A stretch of 64,000 nucleotides of DNA from the NCBI GenBank assembly GCA_963817025.1, contig CAWFML010000005.1, positions 1,936,893 to 2,000,892 on the forward strand. Direction: 5' to 3'. The position numbers were made by a program, and so were the translations under genes. This document shows, piece by piece, positions 51,293-61,100 of the stretch (positions within the stretch are counted from its first letter, which is position 1; every line of letters begins with the position of its first letter). This stretch comes from JACMLC01 sp963817025 (lineage in GTDB: Bacteria; Acidobacteriota; Blastocatellia; Pyrinomonadales; Pyrinomonadaceae). Below the pieces are notes generated by a model. It searched no databases. It had not been told where the DNA came from and saw nothing but the letters and a program-made list of their open reading frames with translations.

Positions 51293-52102
51293 TTACTGAA
51301 GCGTAAAGTTATAGGTAATCACGCCGGAGACTTTCACGGCCTGACCGGAAAGCAGCGTCGGCGAGAACCTCGCCTGACGGGCCGCCGTCACGGCAGCCGC
51401 ACGCAGCAGCGGATGGCCGCCAACCGCATTGGCTGAAATTACCCTCCCCGATTCATCCACAGTGATCTGCACAGTCACTGTGCCTTGCGCGCGCGCCTGT
51501 TTGGCAATTGCCGGATATGGCGGAACAGGTTTGCTGATCGCTTTGCCATTGAGCACCCCGCCCGAAACGATGGCCGGAGGCTTTGGCTTCGGCGTCGGAG
51601 GCGGCGGAGGCGGCTCGCCCACGTCAACGACAGGGCCTGTGCCGCTGCCGGTTCCGCCCGGAACGCCGCCGGTTCCCTGCCCGATGGGGCCGCCTGTGAA
51701 CTGCGCGTTGGAATCGCTGCCGCCAACCACCGTCGCGACGCCTTTACGCATCGGCGGAATATCACTGGCTTTGGCCGAAACTTCCTTCGGCGGCACTCTG
51801 GTATCAGACACGTCAGCCACCAGAGCACGGCGCACGTCCACTTCCTGATCCGTAGTGACCTTCTGCGGCTTGGCCGCATCCGCAGGCTTTTGCTCCGCCG
51901 CTTGCGGAGGCACCGGAACAGGCGCAACCAACGTCGTCAGTTCTAAGCTCTGATTATCGAGCTGCGCGTCGTACCAGTAGATACCGGCGACGAAAAGAGC
52001 TGTGAGCACGACCATATAGACTGCAATCGTGCCGAGCACAAATGAGCCTTTCCTCGCAATGTCATCCTTGTGCGAAGTTGACTCAACAAGATTATCGAAC
52101 AT
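51293..52102 (-). CDS. TonB family energy transducer
   Basis: The start is the ATG at 52102, because GGGAGG lies about 9 bases upstream; the product is 269 residues. One N-terminal membrane helix (GSFVLGTIAVYMVVLTALFV) is followed by a periplasmic Pro-rich linker with TGPVVDVGEPPPPPPTPKPK. The C-terminal TonB domain reads ISKPVPPYPAIAKQARAQGT, then VTVQITVDESGRVISANAV and HPLLRAAAVTAARQARFSPT. It transmits proton-motive force to outer-membrane receptors, so the host has an outer membrane. The ExbB and ExbD genes follow directly. Confidence 0.95.
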   Translation of the reverse strand: MFDNLVESTSHKDDIARKGSFVLGTIAVYMVVLTALFVAGIYWYDAQLDNQSLELTTLVAPVPVPPQAAEQKPADAAKPQKVTTDQEVDVRRALVADVSDTRVPPKEVSAKASDIPPMRKGVATVVGGSDSNAQFTGGPIGQGTGGVPGGTGSGTGPVVDVGEPPPPPPTPKPKPPAIVSGGVLNGKAISKPVPPYPAIAKQARAQGTVTVQITVDESGRVISANAVGGHPLLRAAAVTAARQARFSPTLLSGQAVKVSGVITYNFTLQ

Positions 52103-52456
52103 TGTGTGTATCCTCCCTACTTCCGGTGCCAAAAGGATCAGGGTGCGAAACTTTAGAATCTAAGATTGCTTATCAAACGATCTGCTGCCCGTTTGCCGGT
52201 TCACGGAAATAATAAAAGGGGGAAGCTGCGGCGGTCCGACATATCTGAAGATGTCTTGATGCTTTAAGGGCCAGCCGCTCAAGCGAGAAATGACACAAAA
52301 GTGCCGGCCACATCAACATAGACCACCGCGCCTCCGCTCCGTTAACAGCAATGAAACGCGGGCGCGATTTCTAACATATTTAATTGGCCAGCAACGCGGG
52401 CAGTCTATTCCGCAACCGCGTGGAAAGTCAAGCGTAAAAGATTATCTTTTTACAAA
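52103..52456. other. Intergenic region between secF and tonB
   Basis: About 350 bases. It presumably holds the tonB operon promoter; no gene or clear -35/-10 pair was identified. Confidence 0.4.
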
Positions 52457-53548
52457 TCAGGAGCGTGCAGCCCCTTGCGGCTCGCCCGTCACGCTGCCGC
52501 CCGTCTTTGGCTTGCGCGGGCGCGCAGAGGCGCTGCGATTTCCGGTCGCGCCGCTCGGCTTGGTGGACGGGGGCGTGCGGAGTTTCGCAGCCTCCACGCG
52601 CTGCTGCCACCAGACCATAATCGGGCTGGCAATGGCGATGGTCGAGTAAGTTCCGACGATGACTCCGATGAAGAGCGCGAGCGAGAAACCGCGCAGCACT
52701 TCTCCGCCAAAGAGCACGAGCGCGAGCACGGAGAGGAAGACCAGTCCGCCTGTGATAATCGTGCGCGAAAGCGTCTGGTTAATAGCCTCGTTTGTAATAT
52801 TGTAAAGAGTATCGCGGCGACGCAGGCGCAAATTTTCGCGCACGCGGTCAAAGGTCACGATAGTATCGTTGACGGAAAACCCGACCAGCGTCAGCAGGGC
52901 CGCAATCACCGTCAGGCTGATCTCCCATTGAAAGAGGGAGAAGAAACCTAACGTCACCAAAACATCGTGAAAGACTGTAATGACAGCCGCCGCGCCATAT
53001 GTCCATTCAAAGCGGAATCCGATGTAGAGCAACATGCCGAGGAGCGCGAGCAAGGTGACGGCAATGGCCTGATTACGCAACTGGCGACCGGCGACCGGGC
53101 CAACCGCTTCTGTCTGCACAATCTCGTATGACCAATTGTCCACGCCAGCGGCTTTCTGTGCGCCAAAAGTGTTGAGAGCTTCGACAGCTTTCGTGCGCCC
53201 GATGTCCACCTGCGCTTGCTCCGTAGCTTCGCTGCTTGTCCCCAACTGAGGCACTTTAATCAGCACCTCGTTGGCCTTATCCGTCGGCTGCATGACCGAT
53301 TCGCCGATGCCCTTCTGGACCAGCGCGTCGCGGATAGCTTCATCCGAAGGCCGGTTATTGAAACGGACTGTGATGACCGTGCCGCCCTTAAAATCCACTC
53401 CGAGATTAAAGGCTTCCGTGCCGCCCGGCGCAAACTGGCGCACCATCGCAGAAGCCAAACCGCCAAGCAGAAACAAGACCGAGATGATCAGAAAAAGCTT
53501 GCGCTTACCCAGCCAGTCGTAATTAACTTTATGAAAAATTTGAAGCAT
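52457..53548 (-). CDS. secF: Protein translocase subunit SecF
   Basis: The 363-residue membrane protein uses proton-motive force with SecD to pull proteins through SecYEG. It shows the N-terminal helix, FNLGVDFKGGTVITVRFNNR in the first periplasmic domain, and the helix cluster with VITVFHDVLVTLGFFSL, LTLVGFSVNDTIVTFDRVRE (the conserved SecF motif) and TIITGGLVFLSVLALVLFGG. A C-terminal Pro/Lys/Arg tail extends beyond the usual end. It is downstream of secD, separated by an intergenic repeat. Confidence 0.96.
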   Translation of the reverse strand: MLQIFHKVNYDWLGKRKLFLIISVLFLLGGLASAMVRQFAPGGTEAFNLGVDFKGGTVITVRFNNRPSDEAIRDALVQKGIGESVMQPTDKANEVLIKVPQLGTSSEATEQAQVDIGRTKAVEALNTFGAQKAAGVDNWSYEIVQTEAVGPVAGRQLRNQAIAVTLLALLGMLLYIGFRFEWTYGAAAVITVFHDVLVTLGFFSLFQWEISLTVIAALLTLVGFSVNDTIVTFDRVRENLRLRRRDTLYNITNEAINQTLSRTIITGGLVFLSVLALVLFGGEVLRGFSLALFIGVIVGTYSTIAIASPIMVWWQQRVEAAKLRTPPSTKPSGATGNRSASARPRKPKTGGSVTGEPQGAARS

Positions 53549-53559
53549 AGCAATATCAA

Positions 53560-53625
53560 GGGTGACGGGTGACGGGTGACGAGCAAGAACAAGATGTTAT
53601 CTTGTCACTGGACACCCGTCACTAC
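53560..53625. repeat. Inverted repeat, GTGACGGGTGAC word type
   Basis: GGGTGACGGGTGACGGGTGA with CGAG faces CTTGTCACTGGACACCCGTC with ACT. It fills the gap between secD and secF. Confidence 0.85.
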
Positions 53626-53628
53626 GAG

Positions 53629-55339
53629 TTAAATACTAAGGGTCTCGACCTTCCCTTTCTTGCGGCTCAAGAGCCAGATAAAGATTGTGCGCGAGACATA
53701 AACAGCCGAGAAGAGATTCGCCAGCAAGCCGAGCACCAGCGTGACGGCAAAGCCGCGAATCGGGCCTGTGCCGAAGACGAAGAGAAACAGCGATGACACG
53801 ATGGTCGTGACGTGCGTATCAATGACCGTCACAAAGGCGCGGTCAAACCCTTGTTCGACAGACGAGGCGATGGTCTTGCCGGTTTGTAGTTCTTCCCGGA
53901 TGCGCTCGAAAATCAGAACGTTAGTGTCAACGGTCATGCCGATGGTCAGAATCAGACCGGCGATGCCGGGCAAGGTCATCGTCGCGCCGAAGATGACCAT
54001 CGCCGCCACAGTGATAATCATGTTCAGGAGCAGGGCGATCATCGCGTTCAGGCCGGAGCCTTTGTAATACACGATCATAAACAACACGACCAGAATCAGA
54101 CCGACGAGAGAGGCTTTGACTCCGGCCCGGATCGAATCCGCTCCGAGGCTTGGGCCAACCGTGCGTTCTTCCTGATATTCGATTGAAGCGGGCAACGCGC
54201 CGGAGCGGAGCGTGAGCGCCAAATCATCTGCGGATTGTTTGGTAAAGCGTCCGCTGATTTCGCCTGAATCGTTAATCTGCGACTTGATGTAAGCGATGGA
54301 TTTGACTTCGCCGTTGAGGACGACGCCCATGTACTCGTTGATGTTCGAGCCTGTCCATGCTCCGAACTTCTGCGCGCCTGAAGGTTTTAAAGAGAACTGA
54401 ATCTGATAGTCGTCCTGACTGCCCGTGCGGGAGACGGCAGAGGCATTGCGCAACTCATTGCCGTCAACGACGGCAGGCATCTCCACCACCACATAGCTCG
54501 AAGGCTTCTTGTTGGCGGCATTCTGCTCGGCAGTTTGTCCGGCAGCCGTCGGCTCCTCGCGTTCGGAATATGGGATGACACGCCTGTTGGAAGGAACGCT
54601 GCCGCCGAGCGATTGGATGGCCTCCTGCTCAGTCGCGTACTTCTGTATGGACGCAGGACTCGGCGGGCTGACGACGTGAACCAGTTCCAGCTTTGACTCA
54701 CTGCCGAGAAGTTTCTTGACGCGCTCAGGGTCTTCGATGCCGGGCATCTGCAAAAGCAACTGTCCGGACCCCGCTGCGCCGTGCGACTGGAAGGTAGGCT
54801 CGACGACTCCGAAAGCGTTGAGGCGTCCGTCAATAATCTTATAAGCCTGATCGACGGCCTGAGTGGTCAGCGCACGCTGCGCTGTCTTGGACATCGTCCA
54901 TGTGATGGTATTGCCGCTGGTCGAAGGAGACCAGACGGAGGTGTCGCTGAGGTCTGTCTTCTGCTCTGCGGCCTTGCGTATGTCTTCGAGTTTCGAGGCG
55001 TCCGTGACTTCGATGATCGCGCGATAAGTTCCGCCGGAAGTATCCCCGCGTCCCTCTTTGACAGGAAAGCCCTGATCCGTAGCGGCTTTGGCTCCCGCGA
55101 GGGCATTATCTGTCGCCAGCTTTTTGAGATACTCTTCCGTCTTGACGCGCATGACCAAGATGCGACCCGCCGCGCAAATCCAGACCGAGGTGAATATTCT
55201 CACGCAGATTATTCTTGATGCCGCTCCAGGTGAAATCATTGCGCGTCGGGCGATGACGCGGCCCTATGACAACATAAAGCGAGGCCAGCGTGACGATGGC
55301 AATAATGATGACGCGTTGTAAAAGATTCTTTTTCTTCAT
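53629..55339 (-). CDS. secD: Protein translocase subunit SecD, with an apparent one-base frameshift
   Basis: The N-terminus is encoded from the ATG at 55339: MKKKNLLQRVIIIAIVTLAS, then HLGLDLRGGSHL. The remaining family sequence (VMRVKTEEYLKKLATDNALA onward) is in the next frame. Removing one base of the CC at 55154-55155 joins them as GGSHL-VMRVKTEEY, the expected SecD sequence, for 569 residues. The rest is normal: a periplasmic P1 domain, then LALTLRSGALPASIEYQEER and the TM bundle with GLILTIGMTVDTNVLIFERI. The gene is essential in most bacteria, so a sequencing or assembly error is likelier than a broken gene. Confidence 0.9.
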
Positions 55340-55352
55340 ACCCTTAAAAAAC

Positions 55353-55424
55353 AGTGACAAGCGACGGGTGGCAGGTGACAAGCTGCTGATTCTGCTTGTC
55401 ACCTGTCACTCGTCACCCGTCACT
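55353..55424. repeat. Inverted repeat, GTGACAAGCGACGGGTG word type, containing the yajC stop
   Basis: The arms 55353-55382 and 55395-55424 (30 bases each) pair with a few mismatches around a 12-base loop. The yajC TGA (55422-55420) lies inside the right arm. Confidence 0.92.
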
Positions 55425-55734
55425 TTTTCTCCGCTTCTTCTCCCTGAATTCCGGCGACAGCCGTGCGGGCGATTTCAATGATTGATTTATCGGCGCTGCG
55501 AATCAACAGGCTCGTCTCGCGCACGACCGTGACAGTGCCGATGATGCCGCCTGTGGTAACGATGCGGTCGCCCGCTTTGAGATTTGAGATCACATCCTGC
55601 AACTGGCGCTGTCGTTTGCGTTGCGGCATGACAATCAGGACGTAAAAAACGCCGATGATTAAGACCCACGGCAGGATGGCAACGATGAAATTGCCGCTGC
55701 CCCCGGCATTCTGTAAGATGATTAGTATAGGCAT
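55420..55734 (-). CDS. yajC: Preprotein translocase subunit YajC
   Basis: The 104-residue protein from the ATG at 55734 has one membrane helix (FIVAILPWVLIIGVFYVLIV), then MPQRKRQRQLQDVISNLKAG and DRIVTTGGIIGTV, the YajC hallmark. YajC binds SecDF. A GTG start 39 bases upstream is possible but unconserved. The gene lies between tgt and secD in the widespread order tgt-yajC-secD-secF. Confidence 0.96.
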   Translation of the reverse strand: MPILIILQNAGGSGNFIVAILPWVLIIGVFYVLIVMPQRKRQRQLQDVISNLKAGDRIVTTGGIIGTVTVVRETSLLIRSADKSIIEIARTAVAGIQGEEAEKK

Positions 55735-55809
55735 TTTAAAAGTCTGAGGCCCCCTGAGTCCAAAGTTCTGCACGCAAAGTTCAGAAGAGCATTGCGTGCT
55801 TCCGAACTC

Positions 55810-56988
55810 TCAGATTTCAGACCCCGAACCCCTCTCTAGAAACTGTTGTCGAAATCTTGTGAAATCGCCAGACCGGATAGATTGCCTTACGCGCCGCATA
55901 GTGTCAAGGAAGAACGCGAGATTGTGATGCGTGATGAGCACGCCGCCCAACATTTCGCCGGTCATATATAAATGGCGCAGGTAGGCGCGCGAGTGGCGAC
56001 GGCAGACGGAGCAGTTGCAGTCTTCGTCGAGCGGGCGAGTGTCGCGCGCGTACCGTGCATTCTTGACATTAACTTTCCCGCGCGAAGTAAATGCCTGCCC
56101 GGTTCTGCCGTTGCGCGTCGGCAGCACGCAATCGAACATATCCACTCCGCGCGTCACGGCTTCGATCAAATCTTCCGGCGTCCCGACGCCCATCAGATAA
56201 CGCGGCCTGTCCGAAGGCATGTGCGGCGCAAGCTCTTCGATGACGGAGTACATGACGCCCTTCTCTTCACCGACGCTTAAGCCGCCGATGGCGTAACCGT
56301 CAAAGCCAATTTCGGCAGTGCGCTCAAGGCTCTCGCGCCGGAGGTCTGCGTGCGACGCGCCCTGCACGATGCCGAAGAGAGCCTGCTGCCCGCTCAAGCC
56401 TTCGCGCGGCTCGACGCGACCGGCATCCATCCCTTCGCGCTGCAAAGCATCAAAGCGCACGCGCGAGCGCGCTGCCCAACGCGCTGTCAATTCCATACTC
56501 ACGCGTGCGACCTCATGCGTGGCCTTGCCCGGCGCGCATTCATCAAAAGCCATCACGATGTCAGAGCCGAGCGCGCTCTGCACTTCCATCGAAACCTCCG
56601 GCGAGAGAAAGCGCAGGCTGCCGTCAACATGCGAGCGAAACGCTGTTCCCTCTTCCGTAATCTTCCTCAGCGCGCCCAGGCTCCACACCTGAAACCCGCC
56701 CGAATCCGTCAGCAGAGCGCGCTCCCAACCGATAAAGCGATGAAGGCCGCCGCACTCGCGCACCACCTCCGCGCCCGGACGCAGCCACAGGTGATACATG
56801 TTGCCTAAGATGACGCGCGCATCAAGCTCATCTTCAAGAGCTTCAAAGCGCATCCCCTTAACCGTGCCGAGCGTGCCGACGGGCATAAAGACTGGCGTTT
56901 CAATCACGCCCCGCCGCGTGCGCAGGATTCCTGCTCGCGCCGCTCCTTCTCGCGCGACGATGTCGAAAGCGATTGCCTGTTGATTCAT
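55810..56988 (-). CDS. tgt: tRNA-guanine transglycosylase
   Basis: The 392-residue enzyme swaps the wobble guanine of GUN anticodons for the queuosine precursor preQ1. Visible features are TPVFMPVGTLGTVKGM, LTDSGGFQVWSLG (with the base-binding Asp), YAIGGLSVGEEKGVMY, FDCVLPTRNGRTGQAFTSRG (with the nucleophilic Asp and tRNA-binding loop) and the zinc site CNCSVCRRHSRAYLRHL. The length is normal. Confidence 0.97.
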   Translation of the reverse strand: MNQQAIAFDIVAREGAARAGILRTRRGVIETPVFMPVGTLGTVKGMRFEALEDELDARVILGNMYHLWLRPGAEVVRECGGLHRFIGWERALLTDSGGFQVWSLGALRKITEEGTAFRSHVDGSLRFLSPEVSMEVQSALGSDIVMAFDECAPGKATHEVARVSMELTARWAARSRVRFDALQREGMDAGRVEPREGLSGQQALFGIVQGASHADLRRESLERTAEIGFDGYAIGGLSVGEEKGVMYSVIEELAPHMPSDRPRYLMGVGTPEDLIEAVTRGVDMFDCVLPTRNGRTGQAFTSRGKVNVKNARYARDTRPLDEDCNCSVCRRHSRAYLRHLYMTGEMLGGVLITHHNLAFFLDTMRRVRQSIRSGDFTRFRQQFLERGSGSEI

Positions 56989-57077
56989 ATGACAGGAGAG
57001 CTATTGTTGACGGCGTGGAGAAGAATGTCAAAAACACAACGCCGGCGGGCAGGAGTTTCCGCTCAGGGTTGAGCGGC

Positions 57078-58028
57078 CTAACGTTCTTTAGGAGTCGCAG
57101 CAGGCAACGAGTTGTTGAGCGGAACTACCCATAATTCCACGGTAGGCAGAAATCTGTAACCGCCATAAATGACGACGATGTTGTCCGGCTTGAGGCTGTA
57201 CTTCTCTACCAGCAAATTCTTGCCGCGTGCGATGACGGCCTGCGCTCGTCGCATATCCCGCAGTTCTGAATCGGCATAGTAGATGAGACAGGCACGCCCG
57301 TCCTTCTCTTGCTTGACCGCGCTTGCAAACTCTTCCGAAGCCCATGACAAGCGTTCTTCTTCGCTCATCGTTCCCGCATGTTTGGCAGACTCAGGGACTT
57401 TAGGGTAAGCAGCGACTTCCGTTTTGTCCTCTTCGGATTCAGTAGTTTCAGAAGCATCTTCGTTCGCGGAAAAGTCTTCGACAGACTGATCCTCATCTTC
57501 GATAATCTCTTCCGCCGGTTCACCGTAAAGCGGAATATAGCTCTCGCTATATTTATATGTGCGTCCGGTTCGCGCAGGCGCGGCGACGGTCTCCGTCGGC
57601 AGGGGCGCGGGCGCGCCATCAGGCATGACCCACAGTTCAACCATCTGCTGCTTTCTGAAACCACCGTTAATGGCCGAAACGCGCGCGTCATCAACTCGAC
57701 TGACAAGATACTTGTGATAGAGCAGATGACGCGGCGTGATGACTTTGGTGTAAGCATCATCTACACCATCGTAATAGATGACCAAAGCTTTTAACCTGGG
57801 ATTTTCCCGCAACTCTGCGGCCAGAGCATCGAGCCGGTCGCCGAAATCATATGCAGTCGAACCCGCGCCTACAAATTCATCAATTTTACGGGCAGACGTT
57901 TCCTCCGGCGCAGAGACGGCGCGCGAGCCAGCGGATTGTTGAGCAGCCACCGGAGACGCGCAAAGAAAGCTCAGCGCCAGCAGAGCAAGCGATAGCCGGA
58001 TGGATGATACAGAGTTACGATGGAGCAT
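57078..58028 (-). CDS. Secreted protein with two tandem copies of one domain
   Basis: The start is the ATG at 58028, with GAAGAGGA 7-9 bases upstream; the product is 316 residues. A signal peptide (LSLALLALSFLCASPVAAQ) leads into copy one: ALVIYYDGVDDAYTKVITPR, HLLYHKYLVSRV and GGFRKQQMVELWVMP. After an acidic linker (DEDQSVEDFSANEDASETTE), copy two repeats the pattern: CLIYYADSELRDMRRAQAV, NLLVEKYSLKPDNIVVIYGG and YRFLPTVELWVVP. Both copies end in a VELWVxP strand. I do not recognise a named family. It is probably periplasmic or extracellular; the function is unknown. Confidence 0.82.
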   Translation of the reverse strand: MLHRNSVSSIRLSLALLALSFLCASPVAAQQSAGSRAVSAPEETSARKIDEFVGAGSTAYDFGDRLDALAAELRENPRLKALVIYYDGVDDAYTKVITPRHLLYHKYLVSRVDDARVSAINGGFRKQQMVELWVMPDGAPAPLPTETVAAPARTGRTYKYSESYIPLYGEPAEEIIEDEDQSVEDFSANEDASETTESEEDKTEVAAYPKVPESAKHAGTMSEEERLSWASEEFASAVKQEKDGRACLIYYADSELRDMRRAQAVIARGKNLLVEKYSLKPDNIVVIYGGYRFLPTVELWVVPLNNSLPAATPKER

Positions 58029-58126
58029 GTGTGAGTCCTCTTCACGTGTCTGTAGAGATTGTGGCCGCTCATTATAGCGCAAACAGATAATCCTGACATG
58101 CCATTTTTTGCAGACGCAAAAATTAG

Positions 58127-61100
58127 TCAGGAAGACTTGATCTCCATCCCGCTCTCACGAATCAAATTGCCCGGCATTTCATCTGTCACAGGCAGACGCA
58201 CAATGAAGGTCGCGCCTCCTCCCTCGCTCTTGGCTTCGACCTGTCCGCCGTGCGCTTCGACCAGTTCTTTGACGAGCGCGAGGCCGATGCCGAGTCCGCC
58301 GTGCCGCCGCGTGGAAGAACCGTCCGCCTGACGAAATCGATCCCAGACATACGGCAGAAAATCCTGCGGGATGCCCTCGCCCGTATCCGAGACCTCGATG
58401 ACGACCCAGCGCGTGATTTCATCGTCCTCTTCACCGATTAAATAACCGGACGAATCCAGGAGGCGCGAGCGCACGGTGATTGAGCCGCCTTCCGGCGTAA
58501 ACTTGATGGCATTGTGCAATAAATTCCAGAGCACCTGTTGCAGGCGATGCGGGTCGGCGTTGATGATCGGCAGTTGGTCGTCAAGCTCCGGCTTTAATTC
58601 CAGACGGCGGGCCAGAGCGGAATGGCGCACGCCCTGCAAAGCATCTATAACCGGCTCGTTAACCTGTATCGGCTTGCAATCGAGCCGCAGGACTTTACGT
58701 TGGATGCGCGACAAATCGAGCAAGTCCGAGATGAGTTGAGAAAGCGCGGAAGCAGAGTTCTGGATGACATTGATGCCGTCCTGTAATTCCTCGTCATGCT
58801 CAAGCGCGGGGTTTTCGCTCAAGAGGTCTACCCAACCTCTGATCGCCGTCAGCGGAGTGCGCAGCTCGTGCGAGATGGTGGCGAGAAACTCATCCTTGAG
58901 CCGGTTAGCCTCTCTCAGCTCTGCAATCAACCTGCCGTTTTCCAGCGTCCCGCCGATCTGCATGGCGACGGCTGTCAGAAGGTCTACGTCATCCTCTGCC
59001 CAGCGGCGCAGCGCACGCGTCTGATGGCCGCTCAGGGTTCCTATCACACGACCCTGATGAACAATCGGCACGACGGCGAGACTCCGCAACCTTGCTCGCT
59101 CGATCAGGTCTTCGACCCCTGCGGCGAGAACATGCCCGCGCACATCCGTGACGACCAGCGGCTGGCGATGCGCTTGAATCCAGTGGCCCACGGGCGAGCG
59201 TTCCTGCATTTCCGTATCATTAGTCAACCTCGCCACGCCCTCCGCGCACCATTCGCTGTAAAGGTTTGTGCGTTCATGCTCCGCCTGCATCGTGACGATG
59301 CAACGATCCAGACCGAGCACTTCGCCGACGCGCTCGACGATGACTTCTACGCCGCGCCGCGGGTCGCTGGCCTGTTGCAATGTGAGAAGCAGCCTGTTGA
59401 CGATGGCCTCGCGCTCAGCCTGCGCCTGAATGGTGGCGAAGAGCCGCGCGTTGGCGATTGTCTCTGCGGCCTGCACGGCAAAGATTTCCAGCAGCCGCAC
59501 ATCACGCTCGCGGAATCCGCCCGGACGATTCGCCACATAGATAAAGCCGATCAGCTCGCGCTTGATCATCATCGGCACGATGAGGGCCGAACGGACTTCA
59601 TGCTGCGCCAGAAATTCTTGATTAAAACGGTCGTCGCCCGCAGGAGAGTTTGAGAAAAAAGCTTCGCCGATGTGATATTGAAACTTGTGGCCGCCGGTCT
59701 GGTAGAGGTATAAGCCGTTGCCTTCCTGATCCAGAGAGAATTGAAAATCATGAATCATTTCCGGCGGCGTGTTATAGCCCGGAGCCTCTGCGCGCACGAT
59801 GCATTGACGACGATCATAAGTCGCCAGCAGGCACTTCTCACCGCCGACCAGCTCGGCAATCGCCTTTGTCAGCTTGTCGTAAATATCCGAGGTGTCATTA
59901 AGCGTGGAGAAGGCGCGCGAGATGTTATAGAGACCTTCCAGTTCCTGACCGCGGCGGCGGCTGGCTTCATAAAGCCGCGCGTTGGTCAGCGCGACGGAGA
60001 CCTGCGCCGCCACCGCGCCGACAAGTTTTCTTTCATCCTCTGTCCAGACGCGCTCGCTGTTGCCGTCATGCAATTCAAGCAATCCCTCATGCGCGCCGCC
60101 GACGATGACCGGCGCGGCCAGCAGCGAGCGCACGCGCAAACGACCATACAGGTTCGTCAGTTCGCTCTCTTCGGACGCGCAAATATCTGTGATGGCGAGC
60201 GGCGCGTCGGCCTTGAGCGCACTCTGTGCATACGCGCTTGAGCGCAAGGGGATACGATGCCCGCGCATCGAAGCGACATCGCGGCGCGCCAGATATTCGT
60301 AACCAACCAACGCGTAATCTTCGCTGCCGTCAAACAAAGAGACGTGACAGCGATCTGCCGCAAGAGCCTGACCGAGTGCGTCCACGGTTTCCTGCAAGAC
60401 CAGCGAGGGGTCTAGCGAACCCGAAAGCTGCCGACCGATGCGCCCGGCCAGTTCTTCGCGCCGTGCTGCGGATTCCATCTCGCGCGAGCGCGCTTCGGCC
60501 TGTTCGAGCAGCAGGACTTTTTCAATCGCAATGGCGAGCGGCGGGCCGAGACGTTCGAGGGCCAGCAGATGTTTTCTGTGATATGCCTCCGGCGCACGCG
60601 AAGTCAGATTAAGACTGCCGATGGCCTGATGCGCCGAAAAGAGCGGGCAGCAAACCGCCGAGCGAAAGCCTTCGCGCTGCAAATCCGTGTAAAGATTAAA
60701 ACGCTTTTCTTCGCTCAGTTCAGGGATGACGACCATCTCGCGTTTTTCAAGCGCATATTCTGTGACAGAACCTTTGAGAACAGCCGACGCGCCGACCGCC
60801 AGAGAGCCTGCATGCTGGCCCGAAAGGGCAAAGACGCGCAGTCTTTGACCGTCTTCATTCTGAATCGCAATCGAAGCGCGATCAAAGGGGACGAGGGCGC
60901 GTATCTGCTCGCTGGCGAGGCGGAACATCTGTTCGATTGAGCGTCCGGCATTGACGGCGGCGATGATGCGATTGACTACTTCCAGTTGCTCTGTGGCTTC
61001 TCTGAGGTATTCAAAGAGCGCGCTCATCTCCGCGCTCGTCACTGCTTCCTGCTCGGCCAAAGCATCCTGGCCCAGAGGCGTCACCATCAAGAGCCGCGCA

